64,000 nt of DNA from Podospora bellae-mahoneyi (GCF_035222275.1 NC_085883.1:1550001-1614000), one strand, 5' to 3'; numbered from the stretch's first letter, positions 1 to 11,878 are shown. Program-made: numbers and translations. The notes: generated by a model not told the origin, from the letters alone.

Positions 1-3000
1 CGACGAGGGCAAGCAGGTGTACTTTGGTCCCGCAAAAGATGCACGGTCGTACTTCGAGGGTCTCGGCTTCCTCCCCCGTCCCCGCCAGACCACCCCTGAC
101 TATGTGACGGGCTGCACCGACGCATTCGAGCGCGAGTACCAGGATGGCCGTTCTCCTGAGAATGCCCCTTACGACTCTCTCACCCTGAAAGCTGCCTTCA
201 AGTCCTCCAAATACGCCCAGGACCTCGAGCAAGAAATGCTGTCCTACAAAGAAAGCCTCGCTCGCGAGACTGACAAACACGAAGACTTCCGCGTTGCTGT
301 CCGCGACCAGAAGCGTCGTGGTGCCTCGAAGCACTCCGCCTACAGCGTCGGCTTTCATCAGCAAGTCTGGGCACTGATGAAGAGGCAGTTTCTTCTCAAG
401 CAGCAAGACGTCCTGGCTCTCATTTTGTCCTGGCTCCGTAACATTATCATTGGCATTGTTCTCGGTACTCTCTATCTTAATCTCGGCAAGACGTCTGCCA
501 GCGCCTTCTCCAAGGGTGGCTTGATGTTTATTTCCCTTTTACATAACGCCTTCCAGTCGTTTTCCGAGCTGGCGGGTACGATGTTGGGCAGAGCCGTGGT
601 GAACAAACACCGGGCGTATGCCTTTCACCGGCCGTCAGCGCTGTGGATTGCGAATATTCTTGTCGATCAGGTCTTCGCTAGCACGCAAGTCTTCGTCTTT
701 TCGGTGATTGTATACTTCATGACGAATCTTAGCCGGAGTGCTGGGGGGTTCTTCGTGTTCTATCTCATGTTGCTGAGCGGCAACATTGCCATGACGCTGT
801 TTTTCCGTGTGATCGGGTGTCTAAGCCCGGATTTCGACTATGCGGTCAAGTTTGCAACCGTTGGAATTACGTTGATGATTACGACCAGTGGCTATTTGAT
901 CCAGTGGCAGAGTGGTAAGTCCTGACGCAAGAACCGTGGGATGAGAGAGGACATGGTGCTAAAACTCTGACAGAACAAGTCTGGCTCCGGTGGATTTACT
1001 ACATCAACGTCCTTGGTCTGATCTTCAGTTCCTTGATGGAAAATGAGTTTTCGCGGATTGATATGACATGTACAGCCGAGAGTTTGATACCGTCGGGTCC
1101 TGGGTACGATGATATCAACCATCAGGTCTGCACGCTGCCTGGCTCCACGCCCGGTACGCTCGAGCTGTCCGGTTCATCCTACATTGATCAAGGTTTCTCC
1201 TATACGCCCGGTTTGCTGTGGCGCAACTGGGGTATTGTCCTTGTGTTGATGGCCGTCTTTCTCTTCGTGAATATTGTGGCTGGCGAATATGTACGCTTCG
1301 GCATGGGTGGCAATCAAGCCAAGGTCTTTCAGAAGCCCAACGCAGAGCGGAAGAAGCTGAACGAGGAACTGATGGCCAAGAAGGAAGAGCGACGCAAAGC
1401 CAGGGCTGAGCAGTCAGATTCGGAGCTCAAGATCAATTCGGAAAGCGTCCTGACGTGGGAAGGATTGTGTTATGATGTGCCGGTGCCTGGCGGAACAAGA
1501 CGACTGCTCGATAACGTCTATGGGTATGTCAAGCCGGGTCAACTTACCGCTCTCATGGGGGCATCGGGTGCTGGCAAGACAACCCTCTTGGATGTGTTGG
1601 CTGCGAGGAAGAACATTGGTGTTATTCACGGCGATATCTTGGTTGATGGCGTGAAGCCAGGCAAGGAGTTCCAGCGCAGCACATCGTACGCCGAGCAGCT
1701 TGATGTCCACGACCCGACCCAGACTGTTCGCGAAGCCCTTCGGTTCTCGGCTGACTTACGCCAGCCCTTCGAGACCCCCCGTGAGGAGAAGTACGCATAC
1801 GTGGAGGAGATCATTGCTCTGTTGGAAATGGAGACGTTTGCGGATGCGATTATTGGATCACCCGAGGCTGGTCTTACCGTTGAGCAGCGCAAGAGAGTAA
1901 CCATCGGCGTTGAGCTTGCGGCCAAGCCTGAGCTGCTTTTGTTTCTCGACGAGCCGACCTCTGGCCTTGATTCCCAGAGTGCGTTCAATATTGTTCGTTT
2001 CCTTCGCAAACTGGCTGCCGCTGGCCAGGCGATTCTGTGTACTATCCACCAGCCGAATGCCGCCCTATTTGAGAACTTTGATCGTCTCCTCCTTCTCAAG
2101 AGCGGCGGTCGCTGCGTGTACTTTGGGGATATTGGAAAAGACGCCCACGTACTACGCGACTATCTGCGGCGCCACGGAGCCGAAGCCAAGCCCACCGACA
2201 ATGTTGCCGAGTTTATGCTCGAAGCCATCGGTGCCGGCTCTGCGCCCCGAATCGGCTCGCGCGACTGGGCCGACATATGGGCTGACTCCCCTGAGCTCGC
2301 CAACATCAAAGACACCATCTCCCAGCTCAAGGAATCCCGCATTGCCTCGGCCACCGCAACACAAAAGGACCCCTCCCTCGAGCGTGAGTATGCCTCCCCT
2401 CTATCCCACCAGCTCCGCGTCGTGGTTAAGCGCGCCAACCTCGCCCACTGGCGCACACCAAACTACCTCTTCACCCGCGTCTTCAACCACGTCATCATCG
2501 CGCTGATCACCGGCCTCACCTTCCTCTCTCTCACCTCCTCCCGGCAATCCCTCCAATACCGCGTCTTCGTCATGTTCCAAATCACCGTCCTCCCCGCCCT
2601 GATCATCGGCCAGATCGAAGTCATGTACCACCTCAAGCGCGTCCTCTTCTTCCGGGAACAATCCTCAAAGATGTACTCATCCTTCGTCTTCGCCTCCTCC
2701 CTCCTCATCGCGGAAATCCCCTACTCCATCCTCTGCGCCGTCCTCTTCTTCTTACCACTGTACTACCTCCCTGGCCTGCAGCCCGAGCCAGTAAGAGCAG
2801 GGTACCAATTCCTCATGATCCTTATCACGGAGTTTTTCTCTGTCACCATGGGCCAGGCTCTTTCTGCACTGACACCAAGCTTGTTCATCTCCTCCCAATT
2901 CGACCCCTTCATCTTTGTAACCTTTGCCCTCTTCTGCGGCGTCACCATCCCGCCGCCTCAAATGCCTGCCGGGTATAGGACCTGGCTCTATGAACTCAAC

Positions 3001-3415
3001 CCCTTTACCCGTCTGATTGGAGGAACAGTCGTCACTGCTCTCCACGACCTCCCCGTTATTTGTCTCCCCGAAGAGCTCAACAACTTCACTGCGCCTATCG
3101 GCCAGACTTGCTCCGAGTACATGGGCAATTTCTTCAGCAGGGGCGGCTCGGGATATTTAGTTGGCGGCGGCAACAACACAAGCGACTGCAGCTACTGCGC
3201 CTTTGAGGTGGGCAACGAGTTCTTTGAGCCGTTGGGTTTCTCGTACGACTACAGGTGGAGGGATCTGGGGATTTTTATCGGGTTTATTGGGAGTAACATG
3301 GTTATTCTCTTCTTAGCGGTAAGTTGTCTTGGCTTTTTTTTTTTTTTTGGTCAAAGAAACACATGCTGACCAGAGTGTTGTGCAGAGTCGATTCCTAAAC
3401 TTCAATAAGCGGTAA
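1..3415 (+). CDS. PDR-type (ABC-G) multidrug ABC transporter, 3' part
   Basis: This is the C-terminal part of a full-size pleiotropic-drug-resistance ABC transporter, an ATP-driven plasma-membrane exporter. The 5' end lies outside the window; the frame is open from base 2. Exons read 2-914, 974-3318 and 3386-3415, about 1095 residues. They carry the end of the first nucleotide-binding half, a first membrane domain, a large extracellular loop, a second ATPase domain and a last membrane domain. The second ATPase has Walker A GASGAGKTT, the degenerate fungal PDR signature VEQRKRVTIGVELAAKP and Walker B LLLFLDEPTSGLD. Splicing restores QSEQVWLRWIYYIN across the first join, which fits the family well. 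It lies about 13 kb from the PKS cluster with unrelated genes between, so a role in exporting that metabolite is only a possibility. Confidence 0.93.
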
Positions 3416-3883
3416 AGTATACCTGTGACATGAACGAGGTATGAGTGAGACTAATTTCGAAATAACTAAACTGGCACGGTTATGGGAGATGTGACGAGCC
3501 TGATGCGATGGATTCATGAGGAAAAGTATACATTTCCAGTATTACATAGTAATCTTTTCGATACCTCTTTGTTGTATATAGATGGATAGATAAACACGGT
3601 GCATCAAAATTGCACAAGACATAAACTGTGTCACACAGCACCTGTTGAGGATGATCTGATCCACGACTACATTGTGATAGGATGTAATTCTCATTCCACC
3701 AAGCCTTGACTAACTAAAAGCAAGGATACAATAAGCGCAAAGAGGAAAGAAAAAAAAGAAAAAAACACCGGTGGGAATCAACGTCTGCAAAAGAACCGTG
3801 ATCGTGACCCATAAAACCTAGTCCCAGTCCCATGCCATGACTTCATTCTCATCTCGTCATTGTCTACTCTCCTTCAACCCCCC
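3416..3883. other. Intergenic, convergent 3' ends
   Basis: The ABC transporter and the Vip1-like gene end towards each other here. The stretch holds A-rich runs and presumably both 3' UTRs. No gene was seen. Confidence 0.6.
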
Positions 3884-4778
3884 TTAGTGAATGACCTTGG
3901 ACTCCCCAGTACCAGCCGGCGCAGTGGGTTTAGTCTCACTCTCCACCGCCGCCGCATTGGCAGGAGCACCACCAGGAACCTCCTCATTAGACTTGGCCGC
4001 GCCACCAGTAAACCGGCCAAAGACCTTATCAAGCCCCGACGCAGCATAGGCATTCCCGCCGTGCTCGGCCTTCTTCAGGTCCGCCAGCCGTCTCGCCTCG
4101 GCATGGATATCTTGAACCTGCTTGGAGCTGGTGGTGTAAAAGTCAACCAGCTTCTTGCCGGTGGGGCTCTGGGTAGCCTTCTCAAAGTACGACGCGAGGC
4201 CAGTGAGGAGAGAGTTGGCTCTAGCGGTCAAGCCGTAGCTAGCATCGGCAGCCTTGGCCTTGTCTGTGGCGTGGGTGCGTTCATCGAGCTGCTTGACGGT
4301 GTTGACAAACTTGTTGGTGACGCCGTGCTTCTCGTCGAGCTGAATGGCCGTTTCGAGACCGGTATCAGCGACGAGGTAGCCATGAGCGAGGATCTCAGCG
4401 AGGACGCGGGCGCGGGGCTTCTCTTCTTGTGTCAGGCCAGCGTCGGGGGAGCGATCGGTGGTGGAGTCATCGGGATGGGCATCGTCCGAGGAAGAGCCGC
4501 CGGTGACGGAGATTTCGTTGGTGCCGAGCTTGGTGTGGTTGAGGAGGAGAGCAGTGCGGGCGGCGGTCTCCTTCTCGAAGTTCACGGTCGCGGACTTAGT
4601 CTCGCCCTCGGAGGTGACGTCGATGGAGTTGATCTTGCCGCTGGGAGGTGCGTTAGCAGAGCGAACGAGTGATGGGGCAGGGAAGAAGGCAGATTTCTTA
4701 CCAGAAGCTAAAGAAGTCCTTGATCTCCTTGTCCTCGGTGTTGGAGGCAATATTCTTGACATAAACAGTGGTCGCCAT
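3884..4778 (-). CDS. vip1: Vip1-like RRM-domain protein
   Basis: Two exons on the minus strand, 4702-4778 and 3884-4640, give 277 residues. The short first exon encodes MATTVYVKNIASNTEDKEI with the RNP2-like VYVKNI. The join gives FFSFCGKINSIDV, and KSATVNFEK follows as the RNP1 region, so the N-terminal 75 residues form an RNA-recognition motif. The rest is helical and Ala/Lys-rich with a disordered tail rich in Pro, Thr and Glu. The domain layout and length match the conserved fungal Vip1 family, whose molecular role is poorly known. The intron (61 nt) interrupts the RRM. The gene is a housekeeping neighbour and not part of the metabolite cluster. The family assignment comes from memory of the conserved N-terminus. 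Confidence 0.88.
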
Positions 4779-5523
4779 TTTGAATGTTGTCTGTTGAGTG
4801 GATAGCGTAACGGTGCGGGGTTGAGCTATCAGGCTGTTGGGGTGATGCAGATGTTTAGTATTGGTGTTCTGGAAAAAGTAAACACGAGTAAGTCGTCAGA
4901 TGTGAAGATGAATTGGAGAAAGTCTGGGAGGCCAACCGTTTTGTTAAATGCTTATTTGAGGTGATAAGATGAAGTCTCAGAGAGCTGGAACGAGCTCGAA
5001 GGTCTGAAGGAGGGGCATGTCGTCATCGGCTGATCGAGGGGCATTGCGTGTGGCTGTGTGGCAGTTCGCCAATCAACCGAACACCCCACCAGCGGCCAGC
5101 TGTTGGACTGTGGCTGATGGAGCTTGCGTTGTGGACTGACGTGCCCAGGGACGACGACCCTTGGTGTCTGATGACGTTCTTGACATGTGAAAGCTGGCCG
5201 CATTGCTACAAAGATGCCACCACAGACTATCGCGGCTAAAGTTGACTCTATTCGCCAACCTGTGCTATGTATCAGTACAGGGTGTTTGAGTCCTGCTCAA
5301 GTGAGTAACACTCAGCCTGTACGTAGCAAACTGCAGTTAATTAGGGAGGATCACTGGCGGAATATGTCACTGTCGTGCTGGAGAGTCATTGACGCACGGA
5401 CCATATACAGTCTCGTTGGTATTCGTGACGATTTGAAGAAATGGTGGAACACAATTATGCTAATACTAATTCCCAACGCCAGTCATGTCCGAGCCATGTA
5501 TCATACAAGAAGCCATTCAATAA
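4779..5523. other. Intergenic, Vip1-like promoter side
   Basis: This stretch lies between the start of the Vip1-like gene and the end of the next minus-strand gene. Only short unsupported open frames are present, and no RNA gene or repeat was recognised. Confidence 0.5.
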
Positions 5524-5804
5524 TTACTGTGACTCTCCCATCTTAGTATTCTTGGCAAACTTCTTGGTGACCTCGTCGTCCATTGGACCCTTGGGGTTGG
5601 AGCTCAAGTTCTGGAGCACTGTTAGCTTGTTGCTGCTAGTGCCATCCATAACAGCTTTCTTATTATACATACCTCGAGACCACTCTTGTTGGTTTGCTCC
5701 TTGTTAGAAGCATCATCAGTGCCCTTGCCGCTGGCTGGGGGGTCATTGAGCTGTCTTCCGGACTGCTCCTCAGGAGGAGGGGACTGGGCAGCGCGATCAG
5801 ACAT
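5524..5804 (-). CDS. Small hydrophilic protein of unknown function
   Basis: Two exons, 5673-5804 and 5524-5610, encode 72 residues. The donor (GAG then GTATGT) and acceptor (GCTCCAG) are good, and the join is in phase, giving SGLENLSSNPKGPMDDE. The protein is strongly hydrophilic, rich in Ser, Pro, Gln, Lys and Asp, with no signal peptide or membrane segment and almost no aromatic residues. It is probably intrinsically disordered, like small fungal stress or conidiation-associated proteins. I do not recognise a named family. The ordered NPKGPMDDEVTKKF stretch looks like the part most likely to be conserved. Confidence 0.72.
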
Positions 5805-6530
5805 GTTGAAGGTTTGGTGGTTGTTGTAAGAATTGTGATGGCAGAATTGGCTGTCCTGAAGAAATTGCAGAGAAGGGTGTTTTGAGGTGCGTTGTTTGTG
5901 TCAAGGAAAAGCTGGGTCAAAGTGAAGCTGAGCTTCTTATACACACAGAAAGATCCGTAACTGACATCAGCACCTCCATCGGGGAACTGCCGGCTGCTCA
6001 ACGTCAACTTCATCATCCCGTCTCTCAAACACCATTACATCATATGCCCCCGCCAAATGCAGGTGGCTTTCCAGAGCCCCGCTTTTTATGTCGAGGGCTT
6101 GGCTTGGTGGGGCGCCAACTGAACCTGTCGGAAGTGCTGCAGTTAGCGATCAGGGAGCCTCTGTTGCTCATGGCAGTGTTTGTGGAGTGGTTCCATTAGT
6201 TTTGCTCTGACTACAGCTGATATACTCATTTGCTACACCATGTACTAGGTGTTTATAGCCCAAAAACAATGGGAGTGTTGACAAAGAGCCGGGACGAGCG
6301 AGACAGCTCACCGCCTGGGCACCTCAGTTCGGCTCAAGCACAGACCCAATTACAGCACGTGTCGCCTGTGGGGAGCTGTTCCAGCACTCAGACGACACCG
6401 CGCCATTCTCCCGGCGAAAGCGTGTAAAGTGGTTTCGTGACATGCTGCCTGAGTGTTTGACCCGGAAGCTGCTTGCGACTTCCTCGGCATACGAAACGTG
6501 CCATAAACAAAGGGTTTCAATCACATTGCA
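5805..6530. other. Divergent promoter region
   Basis: Shared upstream region of the small hydrophilic protein (minus strand) and the coiled-coil protein (plus strand). No coding or repeat feature could be supported. Confidence 0.5.
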
Positions 6531-7752
6531 ATGCCCGACCTCAACTCCGTACCGCCTTCACCCCATTTCCTCTCGCGTCGTGCATCACAGCAGATGCCAC
6601 CACCGCCAGCCCCCAGTTCGCTGATTCTGCCGTCAAACCAAGCCGCCGTACACAACCCAAACAGCACATCCACTCCGGTACTGCCATCACCGCAATTCCC
6701 AGCGCCCATCAGTCAATTGCCCGGCAGCACCATGACGACTGGCGACAACACTGGCGTTGGCCCCGGCCCCGGGCCAACTCGACACCCCCGGCCCCCAACT
6801 GCCGCAGAACTCCATTCCGAACTTGAGAAGGAGCAGGAGGCTCGAGTATGTTGCACCCTCAGAGACCGTCGGTACAGAATCGTGTCTAACCAATATTCAT
6901 CTGCAGATCAACCGGCTTACCCGTGAACTCGCTGCCCTCAGGGCTCTCCACAACGAATCTGTCGTCTCCAATGCATCCTCGACCAGCGCTACCGGCACCG
7001 AGCCAGGCGATCCCCGTTCCGGTCGACACATTCGCACACTTTCCAACACCAGCACGCGAAGCAATATGGGTTCAGTCTCGACCACATCCATGGCCGGAAT
7101 CTCGTCCCCCGCGCCTATCCGTCCGAGTCCTTATCCGACCACTGCCCTGGGCGGTGTTGCACTCTCCCGCCAGGGCAGTACCACTTCCCGCCGTAGTAGG
7201 GCTGGGTCACCAGCTCCTCTGGTGCACGGCTCCAGTTATTCCAACGAGCCAACTTTGGCCAACTACTTCTCTTCCAGGGTCCCACACGTGAGCAGCAGTA
7301 CCTCTGTGCTCGCCACCCCTGGCTCCACAAGCGACCTCTCGCCCGGTCTGATCCCGGCCACAGACCGTTATCAGGAGACGGCTTTCTACCGCGAGCAGCT
7401 CGAGGCCACCAAGCGAGAGAATGATGAGTTGAAGAAGAGAGTCCGCGAGCTCGAGAGAATGGTTCGGGCCCGGAGAGGAAGTGATGTCAGTGGCTCGGGA
7501 GCCACACCCGGTGCAGGTGCCTCACGCAGGGTTAGAAGTGATAGTGTCAGTACGACAACAAGTGTTGCTGCCAGCGTTGCCACCAGTGCGACCGGAGCGG
7601 GTGGTATTAGTGTGGCTGCCCAGAGACGGCCGAGGATCACAAGTGCTACCAGCGGGCAGGGTGATGGTGGTGCCTTGGAGCAGGAAGTCCGAGTTGGGGA
7701 GAGTGCGTCGAGCTCCGGGTTGCAAAGGGGGGTGGATTTTCCTGCGAGGTAA
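6531..7752 (+). CDS. Ser/Pro-rich coiled-coil protein, unknown function
   Basis: Two exons, 6531-6845 and 6907-7752, give 386 residues. The intron has a GTATGT donor and a CTGCAG acceptor, and splicing joins ELEKEQEAR to INRLTRELAALR, keeping one continuous coiled coil. The N-terminus (MPDLNSVPPSPHFLSRR) and most of the protein are Ser, Thr, Pro and Gly rich and probably disordered. A second heptad-like helix lies near residues 270-300 (YREQLEATKRENDELKKRV). There is no signal peptide, membrane segment or enzyme motif. It resembles conserved hypothetical scaffold-like proteins of filamentous fungi, and no function can be stated. The start is the first ATG of the frame. Confidence 0.8.
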
Positions 7753-8158
7753 TTCACCTACCGGGTAAATAACGTCGCTTCCTGCGATCCGGAGATGTCT
7801 ATCTGGACTTTTACATTATCAACCGACAGCTCTTCGAGATGCGTGTCTCCTTTGTCGGGAAGAGCAGTACGCTTGAGTCAGCAGACGATGGGGCGTTTTG
7901 GAGTTTTGAGTGCTTTTCATAGAAGGGTAGGTAGGCGAGACTTGATAACCATCTTCTCTCACGCCACAAGCGTACCAATGGCACAAAATTTTACTTCCCT
8001 TGGGAGACAGCAGTTTCATGCACACCTTTCTTGGTCCTGTGAGGTCTGTATACATCAACTGAGAGTACCAGGTATTGACAAAGTTCAGGGGGCCCAAGGT
8101 CAAAAACGACAAAAAGCTTGTGTCACTCATGAAGTGGAGTCCAGCAGGAGAGATGATC
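7753..8158. other. Intergenic
   Basis: Region between the coiled-coil protein and the tRNA. No supported gene was seen. Confidence 0.5.
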
Positions 8159-8258
8159 GACCATGCTGGGACTCGAACCCAGAACCTTTACCAGCTGGAT
8201 ATTTAACTTCGAGAAATTGAAACCGGAAAGTAACGCGCTACCATTGCGCTACACGGCC
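8159..8258 (-). tRNA. tRNA-Arg (anticodon CCG) with a 29-nt intron
   Basis: The minus strand folds as a tRNA. The acceptor stem is GGCCGTG with CATGGTC (two G-U pairs). The D-arm is GCGC, AATGGTA, GCGC. The anticodon stem is TTACT with GGTAA, and the loop is TT-CCG-G then T. The T-arm is CTGGG, TTCGAGT, CCCAG. The mature length is 71 nt. A 29-nt intron (8194-8222) sits at the canonical position one base 3' of the anticodon. CCG reads the arginine codon CGG. Confidence 0.88.
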
Positions 8259-8962
8259 TGTGCTAGTTTGGTGGAGCTTATATTGGCGGTTGCAGTTATC
8301 ATGGTAATTTCCAGTCTCTTACCCCTTGCTAGGGTAGGGTGCATCAGTGGTAGTGCAGACTACAGATTCACAGCTACAATGCACGTCAAATTATACCATA
8401 AGTATGTTTTGGTCACTGCAGAGTTGCGAAAATCATCAAATTCATTGAGCAGCAATGATGAGTCAATGGCATTATGACAGGATGCCGAGAGCATGGATTC
8501 ATTCCTTTGAGAAATTAAGGATTTTGCACCACGTCGGACTTGACCGATTGGCGATAGCTATACAATGTCAAAACGTCGTACGCAACCAGTCCTCAGCCAG
8601 ATATCACCCACGTATTGTGTTTAGGTAATTCCCGCCGGCTTCACCCGATGCCCCCTCACCCCCTGAGCAGCCAAGGACACTTTCAAACATCACTTGATTT
8701 GGAAAAAAATCTCATGCGAAGGCTAGCAAGCATTCCAACCTAGAGCTTGATGGTAGTCATCTTATACTGCAGAAGTATCATCCCCTTGTCTACCAGCACT
8801 GACTCGTTAAATCCAGTCCAGGGGCCCGTTATTGCTATCAAATATTTAAATCCCCTCATCCGCAAACTACAACACACACCACACTCGTCTCGTCACTACC
8901 CTCAGGTCTTCAAACTCTAGCATTTTCCCAAGAACCACACATTACCATACCAACCTGTCAAA
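8259..8962. other. Intergenic, alpha/beta hydrolase promoter
   Basis: No gene was seen. An AT-rich TATA-like stretch (AAATATTTAAAT) lies about 120 bases before the next start codon, followed by a CA/TC-rich leader typical of fungal 5' UTRs. Confidence 0.5.
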
Positions 8963-9855
8963 ATGCCATACTTCCCCTCCCCCACCCCCGGCCCCTCGGT
9001 CTCAATCTACTACATTGACGAATCCGCCCCTTCATCAACCCCAACCCACACCTGCCTCCTGATCCCAGGAATTACCTGCGACCTATCCGACTGGTCCTGG
9101 CAAGTCCCCTTCCTCCTCTCCAAAGGCTTCCGGGTCATCACCCCTGACCCCCGCGGACAGGGCCGCTCCTCCGCTCCCCCTACCGCTGTCGATGAAGGGA
9201 TTTACACGCCCGAGAATCTGTCCTCCGATTTATCCGCTCTGCTCGCCCACCTTAACATCACCTCCAACGTCATCGTCATCGGTCACTCGTTGGGAACCTG
9301 TACGTCAGTCCACCTCGCTGCTACCAACCCAGACCTGGTGGTAGGGTTAGTCCTACTAGACCCCCTGCATTCCATGTCCTCCGCCACGTGTGACGAGCTG
9401 TTCTCCGACCCAGCAACAACGATGCAAAACCTGATGGTGAACTTTGCGGCTAAAGGGCTGGTTCCTGTTCCACCGCTGGGGCCGGAGTGGGATTGGCATA
9501 CGACTTGGATTCAAAGGAGGGGGATGGTAAATCTCTTGTAGCCCAGAGACAAAAGGGTCAACGCTGACATGAATGTAAACAGGCGATGGACCCAAGCAGT
9601 ATTGGTGCGATGACATATGCCTGCTGGACGAACAAGAATGGACTGGGCAGGAAGGAGGTGGCGATGGAGTTGTCCAAGGGGGCCAAGGCGAAGAGGCTGA
9701 CGCTGGGGTGTAATGAGTATTGGGTTGGGACGGACAGGGAGATGGGGGTTGAGACGGTGACCATGGAGGGGGTTGGGCATTGGTTTCATCATGTGAAGGC
9801 GCAGGAGACGAATAAGATTTTGGAGGGGTGGTTGGAGAGGGAGGGGTTTTGCTGA
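8963..9855 (+). CDS. Alpha/beta hydrolase fold protein
   Basis: Exons 8963-9526 and 9583-9855 encode 278 residues. The fold is shown by the oxyanion region LIPGITCDLSDW, the strand and turn DPRGQGRSSAP, the nucleophile elbow GHSLGT (Ser near residue 111) and a late catalytic His in EGVGHWFHH. An acidic residue in the second exon would complete the triad. There is no signal peptide, so it probably acts in the cytosol on small esters, lactones or epoxides. The substrate cannot be inferred. The ATG lies in a good context (TCAAAATGC). The intron is 56 nt and joins RRGM to AMDPSS in phase. The stretch around residues 140-190 is shorter than the lid of many epoxide hydrolases. Confidence 0.87.
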
Positions 9856-10129
9856 TGGTTTGAAAGGGGATGATGGGGTGTGGTTTAGATGGGGGTTGTA
9901 TGATAGTGTAAGATGATCTCTGCTCATGACACGTACTGGAATGAATCACAATCAAATGAGTTAAAGACGGAAGGAACGGTGGATAAGCACGGAAGGAACT
10001 ACGCAAGAAGATGGAAAGAGCGGTACAGGAAGACAGGATGCTGTCAAAATAACGCTATATATTGCTGCTAATTACACCACACGTCCACTGTCCCAAACAA
10101 AAGCTAACATCCAACGAGATCAAGAAAAA

Positions 10130-11878
10130 CTAATCCTGGTGGTCATTCAGCTGTCCCCTTTCGATAGCCTGAATGAAAGCCGCATGGTTCCTCCACGTCT
10201 CACAAACCGAGCGAACCTCGACCGCAGCTTCCAAGATTGCCTTGCGGATCACAAACTTTTGCTCTTCCATCTCCTTGTCAAAATCGTCATCCAAATCGCC
10301 GTTCAACTCCCCCAAATCATCCTCCACAGCATTGCTCATCGAGACCTCGATACCCTCGTCTGAAATCTCATCCTCGCCAATATCTGTCTCATCATTCTTC
10401 ATCTCCTCATCAGAGTTAGCTTCATCCTGGTCTTCATCGTCCGGCCCATCAGAGTTATCAGACTCGCTGGAGTCGTCAGAGTAGTCGGAGTCGTCAGAGT
10501 AGTCGGAGTCGTCAGAGTAGTCGGAGTCGTCAGAGTCGTCATATTCATCAGAGTTACCAGCACCATCATCAGGATCCTCAGACTCTCTGCCGTCCGCCAT
10601 CTCATCTCTACCTTCCTCCCCTTTCTCTTCACCCTTTTTCTCCTCTTGCTCCGCCTTCCACAACCCCCCCAGCGCCTCCACCACAGCTTTGTCATACCCC
10701 AACCCCGTCAAAGGATGCAAAACCCCCATCAACCTCCCCGCAACCTCCTTCACACGCGCCTTATCCTCCATGACACCTTGTATCGCTTCCCTCCTGATCC
10801 ACCCTCTAACCTCAATCATACACCGATACAAAGGCAGCATCTCCACCCTCGTCATGCCATCCCCCCCCTTCATCCTCACATTGCCAGCCTCGGCGAGATA
10901 TTTGACTGCTTTGTCCAGCTTTTTAGCCGCCACGAAAAGCCAGAGATGCATTGTATTCAGAGCATCGTATACCGCTTTGATCTTCTCGAGCCAATGTTCC
11001 AGCAGAGTCCACGGCTTCTTGTGTTCGAGGATCTGGATGTTGGCCAAGGTGAGGGATCTGGTGCAGTGCCGACAGAGGTGGATGACGAGCTTTTTGAAGC
11101 GGCCGGTGATGAAGACGTGGGCGGTGTAGAGGCTGTACGCGAGGTGGAGCTTGGGGAGGATGTTCAGCTCGAGGGTTTGGGCTTCGGCTAGGTTGGCCAT
11201 GGGGGCAGAGAGAGTGGTTATATTTTGTTTGGTGAAGGCTGAGGATAGGAGCTTGGAGGCGTGCTGAGAGAGGGTGGATGTTGCGGCGTACCAGGAAGTG
11301 TGGTGGCATGGTGTGGGAGGGTTTTCGTCGGGGGTAGTCCAGGGCGAGGGGTCGGTGCAAGAGAGGCGGAGGTGAGGGTGGCAGGTTGGTTGGCAGTTGT
11401 CGGTGGGGAGGGGATTGTTGTTGTCGGGCCAGATGATGGACAGCGGGTTGGTGGCTTCGGGGCAAGTGTATTGCTTGTGGGTTTTGACTGTAGGAACTGT
11501 GGGAATGCCGAACAGTTTCTTTTTCTTGCGTAGCTTGGAGGGGTTGGGTGATTTATAGTGAGGAGAGTCGCAAGAAAATGCCACTTTCTTGGGGGAGGGT
11601 TTGGGAGGAGAGGGGGTCCTGAGGATGGTGTTAGTTTTATGATCGTGGTATATGTGAAGATGAGGGATACGAGATGGGTGATGGATAACATACGAATCGT
11701 CAGGGAAGAGGGGGAGTTGGTCGAAGAACGCCTTGATGTGAAAGCTGAGGGCGTCGGATTTCGGGTTGTCTCGAATCATGCCCGTTAAGTCGAGCTTGTC
11801 GAAGAGAGACCGGTCCTCCTCTGCCAGGACCTCGATCAGGATCGTTGAGCGCGGGATCGATGAAATATTCACACGCAT
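10130..11878 (-). CDS. Acidic-repeat protein of unknown function
   Basis: The most likely model has exons 11694-11878 and 10130-11618, 557 residues, starting at MRVNISSIPRSTILIEVL, whose ATG has A at -3. The 75-nt intron (GTATGT donor, CTAAC branch, CAG acceptor) is a multiple of three, so the unspliced frame also stays open. The N-terminal part is basic and Pro/Ser rich. The middle is helical with many aliphatic residues (ELNILPKLHLAYSLYTAHV). The C-terminus has a long run of Asp, Ser and Glu built from an 18-bp tandem repeat (SDDSDY units), followed by a conserved-looking helix ending at the stop. It could be a nuclear acidic protein. I recognise no family. Confidence 0.7.
   Translation of the reverse strand: MRVNISSIPRSTILIEVLAEEDRSLFDKLDLTGMIRDNPKSDALSFHIKAFFDQLPLFPDDSYVIHHPSRIPHLHIYHDHKTNTILRTPSPPKPSPKKVAFSCDSPHYKSPNPSKLRKKKKLFGIPTVPTVKTHKQYTCPEATNPLSIIWPDNNNPLPTDNCQPTCHPHLRLSCTDPSPWTTPDENPPTPCHHTSWYAATSTLSQHASKLLSSAFTKQNITTLSAPMANLAEAQTLELNILPKLHLAYSLYTAHVFITGRFKKLVIHLCRHCTRSLTLANIQILEHKKPWTLLEHWLEKIKAVYDALNTMHLWLFVAAKKLDKAVKYLAEAGNVRMKGGDGMTRVEMLPLYRCMIEVRGWIRREAIQGVMEDKARVKEVAGRLMGVLHPLTGLGYDKAVVEALGGLWKAEQEEKKGEEKGEEGRDEMADGRESEDPDDGAGNSDEYDDSDDSDYSDDSDYSDDSDYSDDSSESDNSDGPDDEDQDEANSDEEMKNDETDIGEDEISDEGIEVSMSNAVEDDLGELNGDLDDDFDKEMEEQKFVIRKAILEAAVEVRSVCETWRNHAAFIQAIERGQLNDHQD
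10472..10540. repeat. 18-bp coding tandem repeat
   Basis: Three exact adjacent copies of an 18-mer (GTCGTCAGAGTAGTCGGA on the plus strand) are followed by a partial copy. They encode SDSDYSD-type units in the acidic protein on the minus strand. The unit length preserves the frame, so copy number can change without breaking the protein. Confidence 0.9.

Noticed and set aside
1-3415. ABC transporter as a cluster member
   Set aside because: Eight unrelated loci and about 13 kb separate it from the cluster, and no TCGGCCGA copy was seen nearby.
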